From: Atriophallophorus winterbourni
Taxonomy: Eukaryota; Platyhelminthes; Trematoda; Plagiorchiida; Microphallidae
NCBI GenBank assembly: GCA_013407085.1
Contig: JACCGJ010020699.1
Location: forward strand, 1 to 64,000
DNA length: 64,000 nucleotides
Reading direction: 5' to 3'
Shown here: piece by piece, positions 38,965 to 50,389 of the stretch
How positions within the stretch are numbered: the stretch's first letter is position 1
Layout: every line of letters begins with the position of its first letter
Position numbers and translations under genes: made by a program
The notes under the pieces: generated by a model
Database searches by the model: none
Seen by the model: only the letters and a program-made list of their open reading frames with translations
What the model was told of the DNA's origin: nothing

Positions 38965-39031
38965 TGTCAGTGTAGTGTGGTGCTCACATCCCCATCCGTT
39001 ATACAGCACTACCAGTTTCTGGCTGTTGGCC
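38965..39031 (-). repeat. Hammerhead-type repeat, inverted partial copy D
   Basis: The reverse strand reads GGCCAACAGCCAGAAACTGG, TAGTGCTGT and GGGGATGTGAGCACCACA. It keeps GAAAC-TG-GTA, the predicted cleavage context, and meets the + copy at 39032 without spacer. Confidence 0.6.
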
Positions 39032-39345
39032 GTGTGTAAGTAATGGGGATTGAGCACTAAAGTACATTGGTCTTTTATAAACGCCTCCAGCGCTTGGCCA
39101 GGAATCACTTTGTGATTCTGTATTTGAACATAGTGGTTCTTGATAAGAACCCTATATAACAGTGGCATACAAGTTTAACTTTGTTTACCGCTTTTCCACG
39201 GTTTCAAGGCTCACTGAACCTGATCTTGCTGTCTCCAGCTGATGACGGCAAACAGCCAGGATTCGGTAGTGGTGTGTAAGTGATGGGTATGTGAGCACCA
39301 CAACATATTACTTTACGAACATTTTTAGGCTCACTAAAGATCGGG
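39032..39345 (+). repeat. Hammerhead-type repeat, monomer plus deleted second unit
   Basis: GTGTGTAAG recurs at 39032 and 39272, so the unit is 240 nt. The first unit contains TTGAACATAGTGGTTCTTGA, AACAGTGGCATACAAG and TTTCAAGGCTCACTGAACCT, ending in CTCCAG-CTGATGA-CGGCAAACAGCCA (39233-39258). The second unit keeps about 50 nt and then jumps to AGGCTCACTAAAGATC. Head-to-tail dimers are what retrozyme-type elements leave in genomes. Confidence 0.65.
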
Positions 39346-39930
39346 CACTCCCGACTGAAGATTAGACATACCGGTCAAACTCAATTACACTTCATCTCGA
39401 TGGAACAAATCATAAAAATAACCTGATGTGCCAACTCTGATGGCTCCGCGTCAACTTTCCATGGGGTGGTTTTCCTATAAATTGAGTCCTCTATCGCATT
39501 ATCACGCCGGTCGTTGAAATAATTTTCGTCCTCTCCATTTAACGCTTACAGCTTCGTACTAAATAAATCCAAGATAAGCATCGGTCCTATGGGTTGCAAC
39601 GCTCTGATAAGGAATAAAGAAGACACATACGATTGTACATCAATATTTTTTAAAACATTTCGCCTTGTTCAACAACGCGTCTCTAGATTGATTAACAATG
39701 GTCATGAATATGTTCTAGCCACAACGAGCATTTTACCCATTCTTGCAATTTTTCATCAGGACCGTGTTCGTTATACACAACTTTCGCCATGGGCTTTTCC
39801 CAACGATCTTGATCTGTTACTGTGCATTTTGCACGCATTTTTGGTCGCTTTACCACCTCTTACTAGTACAATTGTAATCTAACGTTGAATTTCTTTTAAC
39901 TTCAGCATTACTTGAAGCATGTATACACAG

Positions 39931-40389
39931 TTAATTTCTCCAACTGAAGAGACAACTGTACGAGTTCACCTGAGCTTCCAAGCGTCCGACAAGGAGTTGG
40001 AAGCCAACCATCACCAGACGGGCGCCGGTCTGGATGAATTAGTGAAACAAGCCATGGAATCCTCCTTTTTGCTTGTATGCCAGCCAGGAACAACGTCTTT
40101 CATAATCGTAGCGAAAACTAACCGCGCTTCCTCAAATTCAGAACAATCGATGCTGTCGACTAGGAGTGTGAGACGTACTCGTTTCCATGTGGTTATTGGG
40201 CCACAGCTATGTTCCTGTAACGTGAACACATTGGATAGTTCCACAAAAATCGATTTCATGGAATCGAAGCTGAGGGCTCGGACGGACCAAACGTGCCCAT
40301 GCATCCATATTCTGTTTGTCATGCTTCGAATACTGAATACCCCACTGGATGACAGGTGTTTGGGAGAAATTCCTCTGCCTGCAGGCAAG
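39931..40389 (+). CDS. MAP3K1: MAP3K1 (MEKK1) exon with SWIM zinc finger
   Basis: The first exon seen of a MEKK1 orthologue (MAP kinase kinase kinase that activates JNK/ERK pathways and has ubiquitin-ligase activity). It encodes SSFLLVCQPGTTSFIIV, then RFHVVIGPQLCSC and CIHILFVMLRILN, the order found in MEKK1 (a YLL-x-GPNSF block, then the SWIM finger C-x-C-x(n)-C-x-H). Here CSC and CIH are separated by 27 residues, whereas about 5 are typical, so an insertion of about 22 residues lies inside the finger. It ends LPAGK at a GTGAGT donor, phase 0. The start at 39931 (after acacag) is the least certain edge; an upstream stop in frame at 39913 bars a longer exon. N-terminal exons must lie further left and were not found. 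Confidence 0.85.
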
Positions 40390-42560
40390 GTGAGTCAAAC
40401 GAAGTAATTTCCTCTTACCATGGCATAGGCCTAAAAGTAGTAGCATACAAAACTAATGATACTACACGATATTCCCTGTATAAATCACGACATTCAGTCG
40501 TTTTAAAATCCCGCCTCAAAACACGATCTTTTGGTAAACCATGCTTTTTTCTCCTTTATGTTCAACCTTCGGCTTCTAAACATTATTGCAATGGTGATTA
40601 CAGCGTAAGCAATAGATGAGAATCGACCAATTTATCAAGGTCGTATTTGTAAGAATTTAAACGCAACCGCGAGTATTTGTCATCAGAACATATTAGAGTT
40701 GCACCGGTTCTTATACCGCACACTCCGTTTCGACTACCTTAATTGCAAAAATTAACTCCAAACATCACAAAAAATACTTTCAGCGTATTAGCTTCTCAAT
40801 GCTCTATTTGTGCATATAAACCTGTGGTTTTTAAGCATATCGCTTTGTACCATTAACTTATAAAATTCAATTCTGTAACTCGGCATGCATCATCGTTCAA
40901 TTTCTTTTAAATTTGTCTGTTTTGTGTTGAGCACCAGCCTTATGCTGGCAGCAAATTGAGCTCTCTGTTTCAAGCCCACTTTGATGGTTAAAGATGATCA
41001 ATCTCCTGCGTGCAAACATTTATTCCCCCGTGCTTGATTTGTTTTGGGTGCTAGTGAGTTCTGAGGCAATTTTATCTTTGTTAGTCTCCTGGTATGCGAT
41101 TTGGGAATGGCTTTAAATGGAAATGAATCGAGAGCTCCAGGATAGTTTTGAAGCTGTCAAACGGTAGTAAAAGTGGATATTATGAAAACTTGGTTGAAGG
41201 TTTTGTTTCAGACCCCTTATCGGTTGGTAAATCTAATGTATATTTACCAAGAAGAAATACAAAGCGATCAGCATTAAGCAATGGAGCAATTCTAACGCTC
41301 TCATTGTTGGTTGGTAGTTCAAACTTATTGATTTTAGTCGTGGACCACATTAACTGACAGGTATATCCATGTATCAACCCACGGTTCTGCCTTTCCGATG
41401 AACAATACTGGTGTTGGACAATGATTTAAGCAGCCCACCGTCTGATAATTCTGCATGACCTACAATAAACTGTCTGAAATTGTGGTCTGCTTGGAATGAT
41501 TCAGACATCACACGTGACACGCAACTTGAAGGTCGGTGTGTGCTTGTGCGCTCGTTTTTGTGACGATTAGCCTCACCCCCTAGGTTTACAAACAGAATAA
41601 ATAAGGTAAAATTTAGTGATTGTCGCGCAAACGTAACGTCAAAAAACCGCTCACTTCGCTGTCTTATGTGATGATATTATTGCCAATCTCACCGGTCCGC
41701 CTTGTCCGGAAATGACAACTTCGGGCCGGTAATACGTGGGTCTTGTTCACGTGATGCGACTAACGTGCCAGACAGACAGTTCGGTAGATGCCAGTTGACC
41801 TTCAAACAACCAATAAAAATGCCCGGATCACCTTGTATGAAACGAAACACCTAGTGTCGAATCTCAGTTCATCAGCAACGACTCGGAGAGAAGGTAAAGT
41901 TTTGCCTTGTGTAAAATGTGCTTATGGCTATTGAGAGTTGTCGTTAATGTCATACGAGTTTAGCTACCTACACTGCGCTTCCGCTTATCATTTGAAACTG
42001 CGCGGAAATTTCAAGTGATCAGATTTAAAGGCAGTACGATCATAGCTAGCATAAAGATTTGTATTGTTCCGGACCAATTTTCAGCTATAATTGTTTCGAT
42101 TATCAAGCGCCGGTTTATTGACTACGAGGAACATGCGACTATAGATATACTCAACTATTTGGTTGGTTACATGATTAGAAATACAGCTGATAATGTCCAT
42201 CGTGCCATGCGGTCCTGTTTATAAAGATATGCTGTTCTTACACTTACACGTACGTGGATATATTATACCTTGCTGGGGTACCCTGGAAGTCAGCTTTCTG
42301 GATATACCACTCTCGCAGCTGCATTCGACAATACGAGCGAATTCGGATTTCTCGTGATTTTCCCATATTGGATCTACGCGTGCAACGCTGTTAATACTCT
42401 TCAAGTACTAAAAGGGATTAACGTCATCGGGATTCGTCGCCATCGACTGGTTATATATTCAACATCAACTACAGAAGCGTATCTCCATATTCAATTCTGA
42501 TTTTGCTTTTATTCGTGAACAAGGCTTTTTTGTCGCGCTCACGATATTCATCATCGATCG
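40390..42560. other. MAP3K1 intron, left part
   Basis: Non-coding. Between the donor at 40390 and the LINE at 42570 only short unrecognised frames occur, for example 42270-42500 (+). Confidence 0.35.
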
Positions 42561-42569
42561 CTCGACAGA

Positions 42570-45150
42570 ACCACTGCTTGTGCACACACCACTGAACAGT
42601 GCTGCTCACAACCCCGACCGGATGACCCCAAAAAGAAAACAAAGCCCACCGGGCTGCATGTGTACGGTTTGCCAAAAGTCAGTAAATCCTAAGGCGAGGT
42701 CAGTCACATGTTACGCTTGTTTGTTGAAAGTGCATGTAAAATGCGGCAAATGGCTGACCTCGGATTTGGTAGCGATTATTAATGGACAACACAGAATTCA
42801 TCCTCGAGGATACAATTCGGTTTTCTTTAAGGCTGATGTCTGGTGAAGATTGCGCGATTGGTGGGGTCTACCAGTCTCCTACTTCTGCGGAATCGTACAA
42901 CGAACGGTTGATCCAAGTGCTCCAGTGCTTGACTCGCACTCAGCAAGCAACAATACTTATTGTGGGCGATTTTAACCTATCTACCCCTTATCTAAGAGAC
43001 GTTCACTCCCCACAAACGCTAGAATACCGTTTTAGTGTGGTACTAGTTTCAGTCCCTTAATACAAGCATGTTCATGTATGCATCCGAAGAAGAGGTTCTG
43101 ACCGTCCAGCCGTCTTGGATTTGGTGTTAACTTCGGAACAACAATCTCTCGAAGCGATCGGATTCCAGGCTCCGCTGGGTCTTAATGACAATTCAGTGCT
43201 TGTGTTCGACTACGTTTGCAGGACACATCAATCTCTTGATCGGAATGGGGTGGTTCGCCGGGTAGATAAATTAGCTCTGAGTAAATCGCGCGTGCAGATT
43301 CATCATTGAGAGACGGACCACATAAGCCCTGACTAGCACCGGAACGAACTGGTAGATTTTCTGAAACTGAAGATAGACGAGAAGTCGCAGATCGTTCCTA
43401 AAAAATCCGAACATAAACTTCGTTTATGTTGTCCGCAGCCGAAAAATAGTGGATAGAACTGAAGCGAGCAGTCTGGATGCAACATAAAGCCAACAATACT
43501 TTTACATCTTGACAACATTTCCTTATGTTACGCAACAAAGTGACTTCACCTATTCGCGGGGATAAGGAATCTCACCAATTGATGCTGCTGTCAAAAATGG
43601 AATGCAACCCTAAGTTACTATACAAAATCGTGAAAGCAAAAGTCAAACCAGGTATTTTGGCCTTCCAGAATGGTGAAAACTCACTGAGACCACGTTGGAA
43701 ACCGCAAATGCTCTCTCTATTTCTTACTCTAAGGTATTCGTGCCAAAGGTTTTACTGGAACGCTGTGAGTATTCAGTCGACTCAGGAATCGAAACATTGG
43801 GTGAAATTCTGATAAATCCAGAGATTGTCGCAAGTCAATTACTCAAACTAAATGTAAGAAAATCCCCGGGTGCGCGTGGCATCACACCAGATATGCTCAT
43901 GTTCTGTCATCGTCAGCTTTGTGAACCGCTTCCCGCCTGTTTTATTATTCGATGCTTAAGTGGGTGGTACCGAAAGATTGGAAGTCCGGCGTGATTACAC
44001 CTATCTTCGAAGGAAGCTGCCGATCTGACGCCGAAAATCATCGTCTTTTCACACTATTAAACGTTATTAGTAAGGTCATGGAACGTATAGTCTCGGAAAG
44101 AATGGCTGCACAATTTGAATTGCGTAATTTGTTTTGGTCAACGCAGCATGGATTTCGATCTCATCGCTGTTGTCTAACGAATCTTCTCATAGCGTTAGAC
44201 GACTGGACGAAGGAGTAGGATAGTAGTTCTTGCATTCACGTCTGTTACTTAGACATTTCTAAGGCTTTTGACAGAGTCAGTCATCATTTGCTTCTTCAAA
44301 AACTGGTACGTTTAGGAGTATGTGAATCACTCCTCTCATAGTCGTGCGATTACCTGTCAGATAGCCACTCACGAGTTAAAGTAAACGGAGTGCTATCTCA
44401 AATGTTCAAAACCACCGGTGGAGTCCAACAAGGATTTGTGCTAGGACCGCTCCTCTTTATATTTTACATTAACGATTTACCCCCCGTCATATCATCCAAA
44501 ATTGTCCGGTACGGAAAAGTAAGATACTCCACATTGGCAAGAATGTTCTTTGGACATAACGATTGGGAACTGAAAACTTGACATGGAGCTCGTTGGAAAA
44601 GATCTTGGAGTATGGATTAGTGGAAACCTGAAGAGCACGATGCACTGCCAGAATAGATGTCGACAGGCCAACAGATCGTTGAGTATCTTTCGAAGAAAAT
44701 TTGGAAGGTCCTCGCTGGTAACGTTACCAAGGATAATGAACGTCTAGCTTCGCCCTACGATGGAGTATGCGGTAGAATTCTGGGCTCCTTGGCTGCGAAG
44801 TGACTTTACCCAAAGGAAGATACGATGCGATATTATTCTGATATATAGAATGATGTCTACCGAAGGACACTTGCTGGATGTGTGTGATGAGAATATGACA
44901 CGCGGACATACCTTATCCCTTTACGTCCTAAGTTCCCGTATTGATTGTCGGCACCATTTTTTCCCCGCCCGTGCTATAATTCTTTGGAATTCCCTACCCC
45001 AGCATTTGGTGGACTCTCCTTGCGTGGCGATGTTTAAAGCGAAATTGGAATTACACATGCAAAAAACAACATTCACAAGCCTTATATTTGATATTCTCTA
45101 TTCCTTTTATACTATTATATTTTTCACATTTTCATTCATACTCTAATCCT
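42570..45150 (+). mobile_element. CR1-like LINE with PHD-like finger, endonuclease and RT
   Basis: In order: a cysteine-rich motif CTVCQKSVNPKARSVTCYAC with following HVKC (42660-42760, PHD-like); an endonuclease part with GGVYQSPTSAESYN and TILIVGDFNLSTPYL (42860-42985); the RT with VRKSPGARGITPD, WKSGVITPIFEG, STQHGFRSHRCCLTNLL, CYLDISKAFDRVSHHLLLQK and GGVQQGFVLGPLLFIFYIND (43850-44480). After an internal deletion removing motif C comes a C-terminal part with IILWNSLPQHLVDSP, to 45146. Broken by several frame shifts. It sits in sense in the first large MAP3K1 intron. Confidence 0.88.
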
Positions 45151-45949
45151 GTGGTGCTGTAAAGTAATAACTTTTTAACCATAAATCCTTAAATGTCACA
45201 CATCTGGCTCGCGATTCTGAAGCAACTGGTGCATTTTTCGACATCACTCGTTTGTGCCTGTAGAGGGGTTTCCACTTAAGAGCAAGGGCAAATCATATGA
45301 AGCAAACAGCTGCCTGGTTTCTGTTTAGGGTTAGTGATGAAATCTCGAGTCTGTGGAATAAGGTGCTCATCACGTCTTGGATAGTCGATATGTTGGTGCT
45401 GGCGATGGAATTAAATGAGAACTTCAGGGAACCAACAAAACTTAACATATTCGACACTCTGGTAGCGATATAGTCAACATTCTGAGTGAGGAAACTTGGT
45501 AGGTTGGAATTACTGCGGATGCAAAATTATCACTTTCCTAAAACCGTTTTGTTTAACATAACAACTTCGGATTGTGCCCCTGTAAGTGTGATCCTCTTAT
45601 GACTTGGTTCGGGCACATGAAAAAGAAGACACGGTTTTATTCGAACATATTTGAAATTTCATATCTATGTTAATGGTTATTTGAACGGTACATAAAGAGC
45701 CAGCAACAACATATTGTGCACAAAATATCAACACGTTAGAGGTTCCCTCGAATTTCAAAAGGCAATATTTTTTAACCTATGCGCAAATGGGAAAATGCAT
45801 CTCCACTAAAGTGACGTCCTGTGTGGCAATATAACGTTTATATCGAGTACTGTATGAAGATTAAGATTTAACTAATTCACTGCGGAATGAGTGAGCAGTC
45901 TTAACATCTAACTAGCTGTAGTTGGATCAGTCAGCCTCATTGGTTAGGA

Positions 45950-46600
45950 TTTATGGCATCTACCTTCGCAATGGTTACTTACTGTAGAAAGTTCAAGTTG
46001 TCATGGGAATCCGTTTGGGGTGTATGTGTAACCTCGATTTTACAAATGTGGAGTGCCGCAATTTGCTTATGTATGGCTGTCGTTTTGATGTCTACCGTTT
46101 CGTTCAGGATACACGACGTTCCACGAACATCATATCACTGCTTTGCGGTTCTGTGACATTGTCCGCTTTGTCATTTATTTTAAAAGTATTTTACACAATG
46201 TTTTCACATCATCGCTAGAGTTAAGTGGCACAATCAAATACGTGACGTAGATATCCGTAGAAGATGTCTTGTTAATGACCCGAATACCGAATACCGAAAA
46301 GCGGGTAAGCGCGTGCAGACTTCGCTGGTTAGATCGAATGGGAAACATCGTGTTCCTAACTCTGTTTTGTTTGTGAGGGTGACCAGACTCTGATTTGGAT
46401 CAACCAGATGCGGGCATAAACAAACAATTTGGCTGCATTATCCAAATTCAAATGGGCTACTTGCCCCCAAGTTTATGGCTCAGAATCATGTTAAGCGACA
46501 ATCTTGTAGGCATCCTCTTGGACTTTATAAGTAATCTTGTGTACAGGTAATTGGAGTTGCGAAAATTGTTTGTAATGTAACATGATGACGAGACAATCTC
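45950..46600 (+). mobile_element. RTE-like LINE C-terminal remnant
   Basis: Reads VKWHNQIRDVDIRRRCLVND and, across a shift, LRWLDRMGN. This resembles the end of RTE-type LINE ORFs (R-I-x-W-x-x-x-V-S-N then LRWLGHVLRM). Preceded by ECRNLLMYGCRFDVYRF-like sequence of the same type. Confidence 0.55.
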
Positions 46601-47690
46601 GGAGAATGATTTTCGTATGTATCTATTGATCCACAAAACACAGCATGTTCCATGAGCCTCATATCACTTGTCTGTGGTTAATCGTCTATAGATTCCTAGC
46701 TCTAACAACCCACGCCATCTATTTAAAAATTATTTCAGCGTGATTCAATGGCACGACTAGTAGATGTTTTGACTCGATTCACGGAGATAATGATGACATC
46801 AATCGGAAGCGTCTATACCATACATAATAAAATTTATAACCGGTTGGTTCAAGGTATGCGCTTGAGTTTGAACTCAAAACCAACTACTGTTAATCGGAAC
46901 CACCAGTCATTCATGGCAGTCGCTTATCACGACGAAATGTTTATTTCCTGCTCGAATTCCTGATTCTACTAGACTTGTCCGCGTTTGCTTCTTCTGGCCA
47001 GTCCACTGTCCTGATTCGGGGACAGCGTTAGATATAGTCCACCGGGTTTGAGCAATTGATTGTTAGCCGCGAAATCGCATGTGGTTGTTCTCCTCAGCCG
47101 TGCCTGTATGTGAACCTGTTGGAACAAGCGAGGATTTTTTTTATCAACACCTTGTACTCGCAGTTCTGGATAAAGCTACCGACGTTCTCACGCCAGTAAC
47201 TCTATGCGTCCACATCCTATTGACGTCTTAAATTGCGAGCTCTTGGTTTCTACACTGATAGTTCACCAATGAAACGAAAAACTGTTTTTAATGCCATGTG
47301 GCCTTCTGGGTTCCAAAACCGATCGATTTTAAACTCATGCTTTGGTCTCATTCCGACAAAATTTATCACTTCAATCAGCTTCAACGAAAAGCTCATAATC
47401 TAACACTCGCTATCCCAGAACTCATACTGTAGCGAGTAAAAAGATAACACGTTTTCGGACAGAATGTTCCTTCAATCGCACAAACTGCCTCGAATTATCG
47501 ACCGACTTTCGGTTCATTATTCCAACATCAAACGAATTTAGCTTTTTTCTTCTATCTCAGGTTGTCGGTTAATGTGTGTCAGCTGGCCGACATCTGGCTA
47601 CTTATCACCACTTTTGGGTCATCGATTCAACATGAACTACGTAAGCCCTGCGTTTCACAGACACTTTATGACTGTGCCCCGATTGATCCC
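46600..47690. other. Intron sequence, unrecognised
   Basis: Open stretches such as 47565-47645 (CQLADIWLLITTFGSSIQHE) look protein-like and have an acceptor-like ctatctcag in front. However, they do not fit between MAP3K1 exons and end at a stop after about 40 codons. Possibly an old element. Confidence 0.3.
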
Positions 47691-47694
47691 TGAG

Positions 47695-48165
47695 ATCAAC
47701 CTATCCAATCGCTAATCACTCACGAGTCTACACAACACTAGAGAGAGTCATTTGGTTCAACTCGTTTATTGTGCACATGATACATATAAGAGCACACGCC
47801 CCTCTTATACAGCCAATTCACGTAATCACAACACTGAACTGAAACATACTTGTCCCGGTTGTCCCTTCGATCTGATTTGTCAATCGATTTCTTGGCAACC
47901 AGTACGATCCAAGCCCTCACCACGCATGACTCCTTTAACCGACCATGACGAATTACATATCGTTCGTTAGCGGCTGACGTTGGCCAGCTCCTCATGAATC
48001 GGAAGCTCGATTCATTCGCTCGAATCGTTCTCAAGTAATCATTTCGTAAGCCGAATATTTCTGGGTTAGCGGCTGTTGTCAATGGTCGTTTCGGTGCCTC
48101 TTGCTCTTGTGTTGTGCCGGAGGATGCTGTTGTGCGCATCATTCGAAAGCTCGTGATCAGCGCTC
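47695..48165 (-). mobile_element. Possible solo LTR or LTR fragment
   Basis: The reverse strand has GGCTGTATAAGAGGGGCGTG (TATA-like), then CACAATAAACGAGTTGAACC (AATAAA about 35 nt later) and a CT-rich CTCTCTCTAGTGTTGTGTAG. A TATA box closely followed by a polyA signal is typical of short LTRs. No second copy, primer-binding site or target duplication was identified. Confidence 0.3.
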
Positions 48166-48169
48166 ATCG

Positions 48170-48646
48170 TTAATACACGTCGCACCTCCACAATACCGCA
48201 ATGAATTTTTATGCCGATAATTAATCTGGAATGAGCCACTAAATTTTCAGTCCTACAATCATCAGTCTGCTTTGCTGACCGTTCAGCTCTGATGAATCAG
48301 CCCAACAAACTTCGAGCTGCTGTGATGTTAAAGTCAGGTTCTAGAGTTGAGTGGTATGTCAAGTTCGAAAACCTTGTGCGAAGCATGTTATCACAGCCGA
48401 GCATCAATTTAATTTTAATGATTCTAAATAAACACCATTTTATTTGCTGTCCTTTTAAAAGAATTAGAAATGGTGAGCAAAAATCGAGAGGCCAAAATGG
48501 TGCCATGATCAGCCACCACAACCATCGAAATTCGTAAAATTGTTTCTCTAGTTAATTCAAGGTGAAAATTCACCGCAATGTTCACAACATTCTCATTCAA
48601 ATGTTTATAGTGAAGATATATTTGATCTCCGTTTTCATTTAATCAG
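48170..48646. other. MAP3K1 intron 3' end
   Basis: Non-coding. Ends in a strong acceptor, TTTGATCTCCGTTTTCATTT followed by AATCAG. Confidence 0.5.
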
Positions 48647-49152
48647 GCTGAGTCGCTAGTAAACTCCTACCACGCTAGAAAAGCTCGACTCATGCATGTG
48701 AAAAATCAAACTCGTTTGTACGGAACGCTACCGAATTTGCGTTCTGCCAATCAACAAATCACTGGAAGGTGGGCTGCTCCAGTCGCCATCCGTCCAGTCG
48801 TACCGGACGGTATCAGCGTAGGAAATAAAGTCACGCCGTTGATCTCTTCTTCGAGTACGTCACATCAGAATTCCCCTGAATGTTGTGAACTGTCCAAATT
48901 GACCAAGAATATCAAACCAATATCACGGTATGAACGAAAGGACGGGCCAGATCGGGCGTCGACAGAAAACTCCCTGTTAGTCAACTCTCGATGTAGTTCC
49001 TCTGACAGTGTGCAAAGTTCTCACTTGGTGATGCCGGATACGGGAGAAATGGATCACTCGGTGCTCAACATGGCAAACAAAGCCAGGCCGCGAACTGCGC
49101 CGCAACCAGAACCACCACCTAGACTGGGGCGTGGACGAACACGTTCGATCAG
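48647..49152 (+). CDS. MAP3K1: MAP3K1 (MEKK1) exon, linker between SWIM and RING
   Basis: Entering at phase 0, this 506-nt exon starts AESLVNSYHARKARL. That corresponds to the V-E-S-L-F-x-K-Y-H-S-R-R segment after the SWIM finger in MEKK1, and its distance from the SWIM domain is residue-for-residue as in human when joined to the exon ending at 40389. The remainder is a Ser/Pro/Arg-rich, probably disordered linker ending PPPRLGRGRTRS at a GTAAGT donor, phase 2. The 8.26 kb intron before it contains several LINEs. Confidence 0.85.
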
Positions 49153-49849
49153 GTAAGTGTTTCGCGATCAGTTCTTGATCTTATCATCCGTGCAGTTTGC
49201 GAAACATGAATACATTGATACCATATATAATTGTATATTGTTGAGCTTCGTATCGATCTGTATATTCTCACGAGGTCACTGCTGTTTTCCTTGAGACCTG
49301 CATTGCAGCGCTTGTGCTATTGCTTGAAATTTGAATCGACGTTGGGAAAGCAGTGAGAGAGCAAGCCGATGAAACAAATTTATTGTTTCTACGAATATGT
49401 TGAGTACCTTGCTCTATATGTGGGTGAATGATTCTCTTTGGGACCATTGCAACTCCGAGTGACATGTTTTGTGTAGCTGTTAAAGCTAGTGCACGGCAGA
49501 CCGAGCTATTCGTAAGTAGGTCGATCTGCGCGAATCGCGAGTATAACGTTGTGATTATATCTTCTTACGGGTAGTTTATGTTCATTCATTTTGAAAGCAA
49601 TACGTGGGCATATGTAGGCTTAACGACGTAGGACATTGGAGGATTCCTAATCGAACTCACTCTTGAATTCTGTCAATTCAATTCAATTTAATGGTCTTAA
49701 AAGCGTATAGCTTTACAAAAAACCACTGAATAATAGAAGAATTACGAATAAAATAAGTAGTAAAAACGGGATTTGTTTGCTTACTGAGCAGTTCAGGAAT
49801 TAGGTAAAAATCTACAGGGTAGAAACTGTTTTCGATCGGTTGGATGGCA

Positions 49850-50385
49850 CATGTAGATCCATGGGGTCAAGATGTATAGTTTACTTCGATGTATGGGTTC
49901 AAAGTTCAAAGCGGTAATGGTGTAGAATATATAGGTTCAATGTTTGGATGAGACGACATGAATTTGTCGAAGTTCGATTTGAATATATCCAAGTTGGGTG
50001 AATGTGCAACATTAAAGGGTAGGGAGTTCCGGGTAGAACATACACGTACAGAATAAATATACCTTCGACAGTTCAGTCTCGAGTCGGAATTAGTACTGTA
50101 TAGTCATGACTCCAGCTGGTTCGGGGTGCTAGTCGTGCGAATAGTTTATTCAGGAGATGGTTGGGGTTATGCAATATATTGAACATACGAATCAAATCAC
50201 CTCTAAGACGGCGGTATCGAGAATCGAAGAGATTGAGACTTGTAATACGATCTTCGTATTGTTTGTGCTTTAAACCACATACGAGCTTGGTGGTCTGATG
50301 ATATATTCTCTGCAAGAGGCTGATGTCCTTTTTTAGCCAGGGTGACCAAGCCTGAACCGCATACTCCGTGGTTAGCCTCAAGTAC
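49850..50385 (-). mobile_element. CR1-like LINE C-terminal fragment
   Basis: The reverse strand reads YAVQAWSPWLKKDISLLQRI, YHQTTKLVCGLKHKQYEDRI, TSLNLFDSRYRRLRGDLIRM, and after a shift CRRYIYSVRVCSTRNSLPFN and IFKSNFDKFM. It lies antisense in a MAP3K1 intron. 5'-truncated. Confidence 0.85.
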
Positions 50386-50389
50386 GTAT

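Noticed and set aside
47560..47650. Exon-like stretch with CQLADIWLL after an acceptor-like site
   Set aside because: The exons ending at 40389 and starting at 48647 already join in phase with family-typical spacing, and this frame stops soon.
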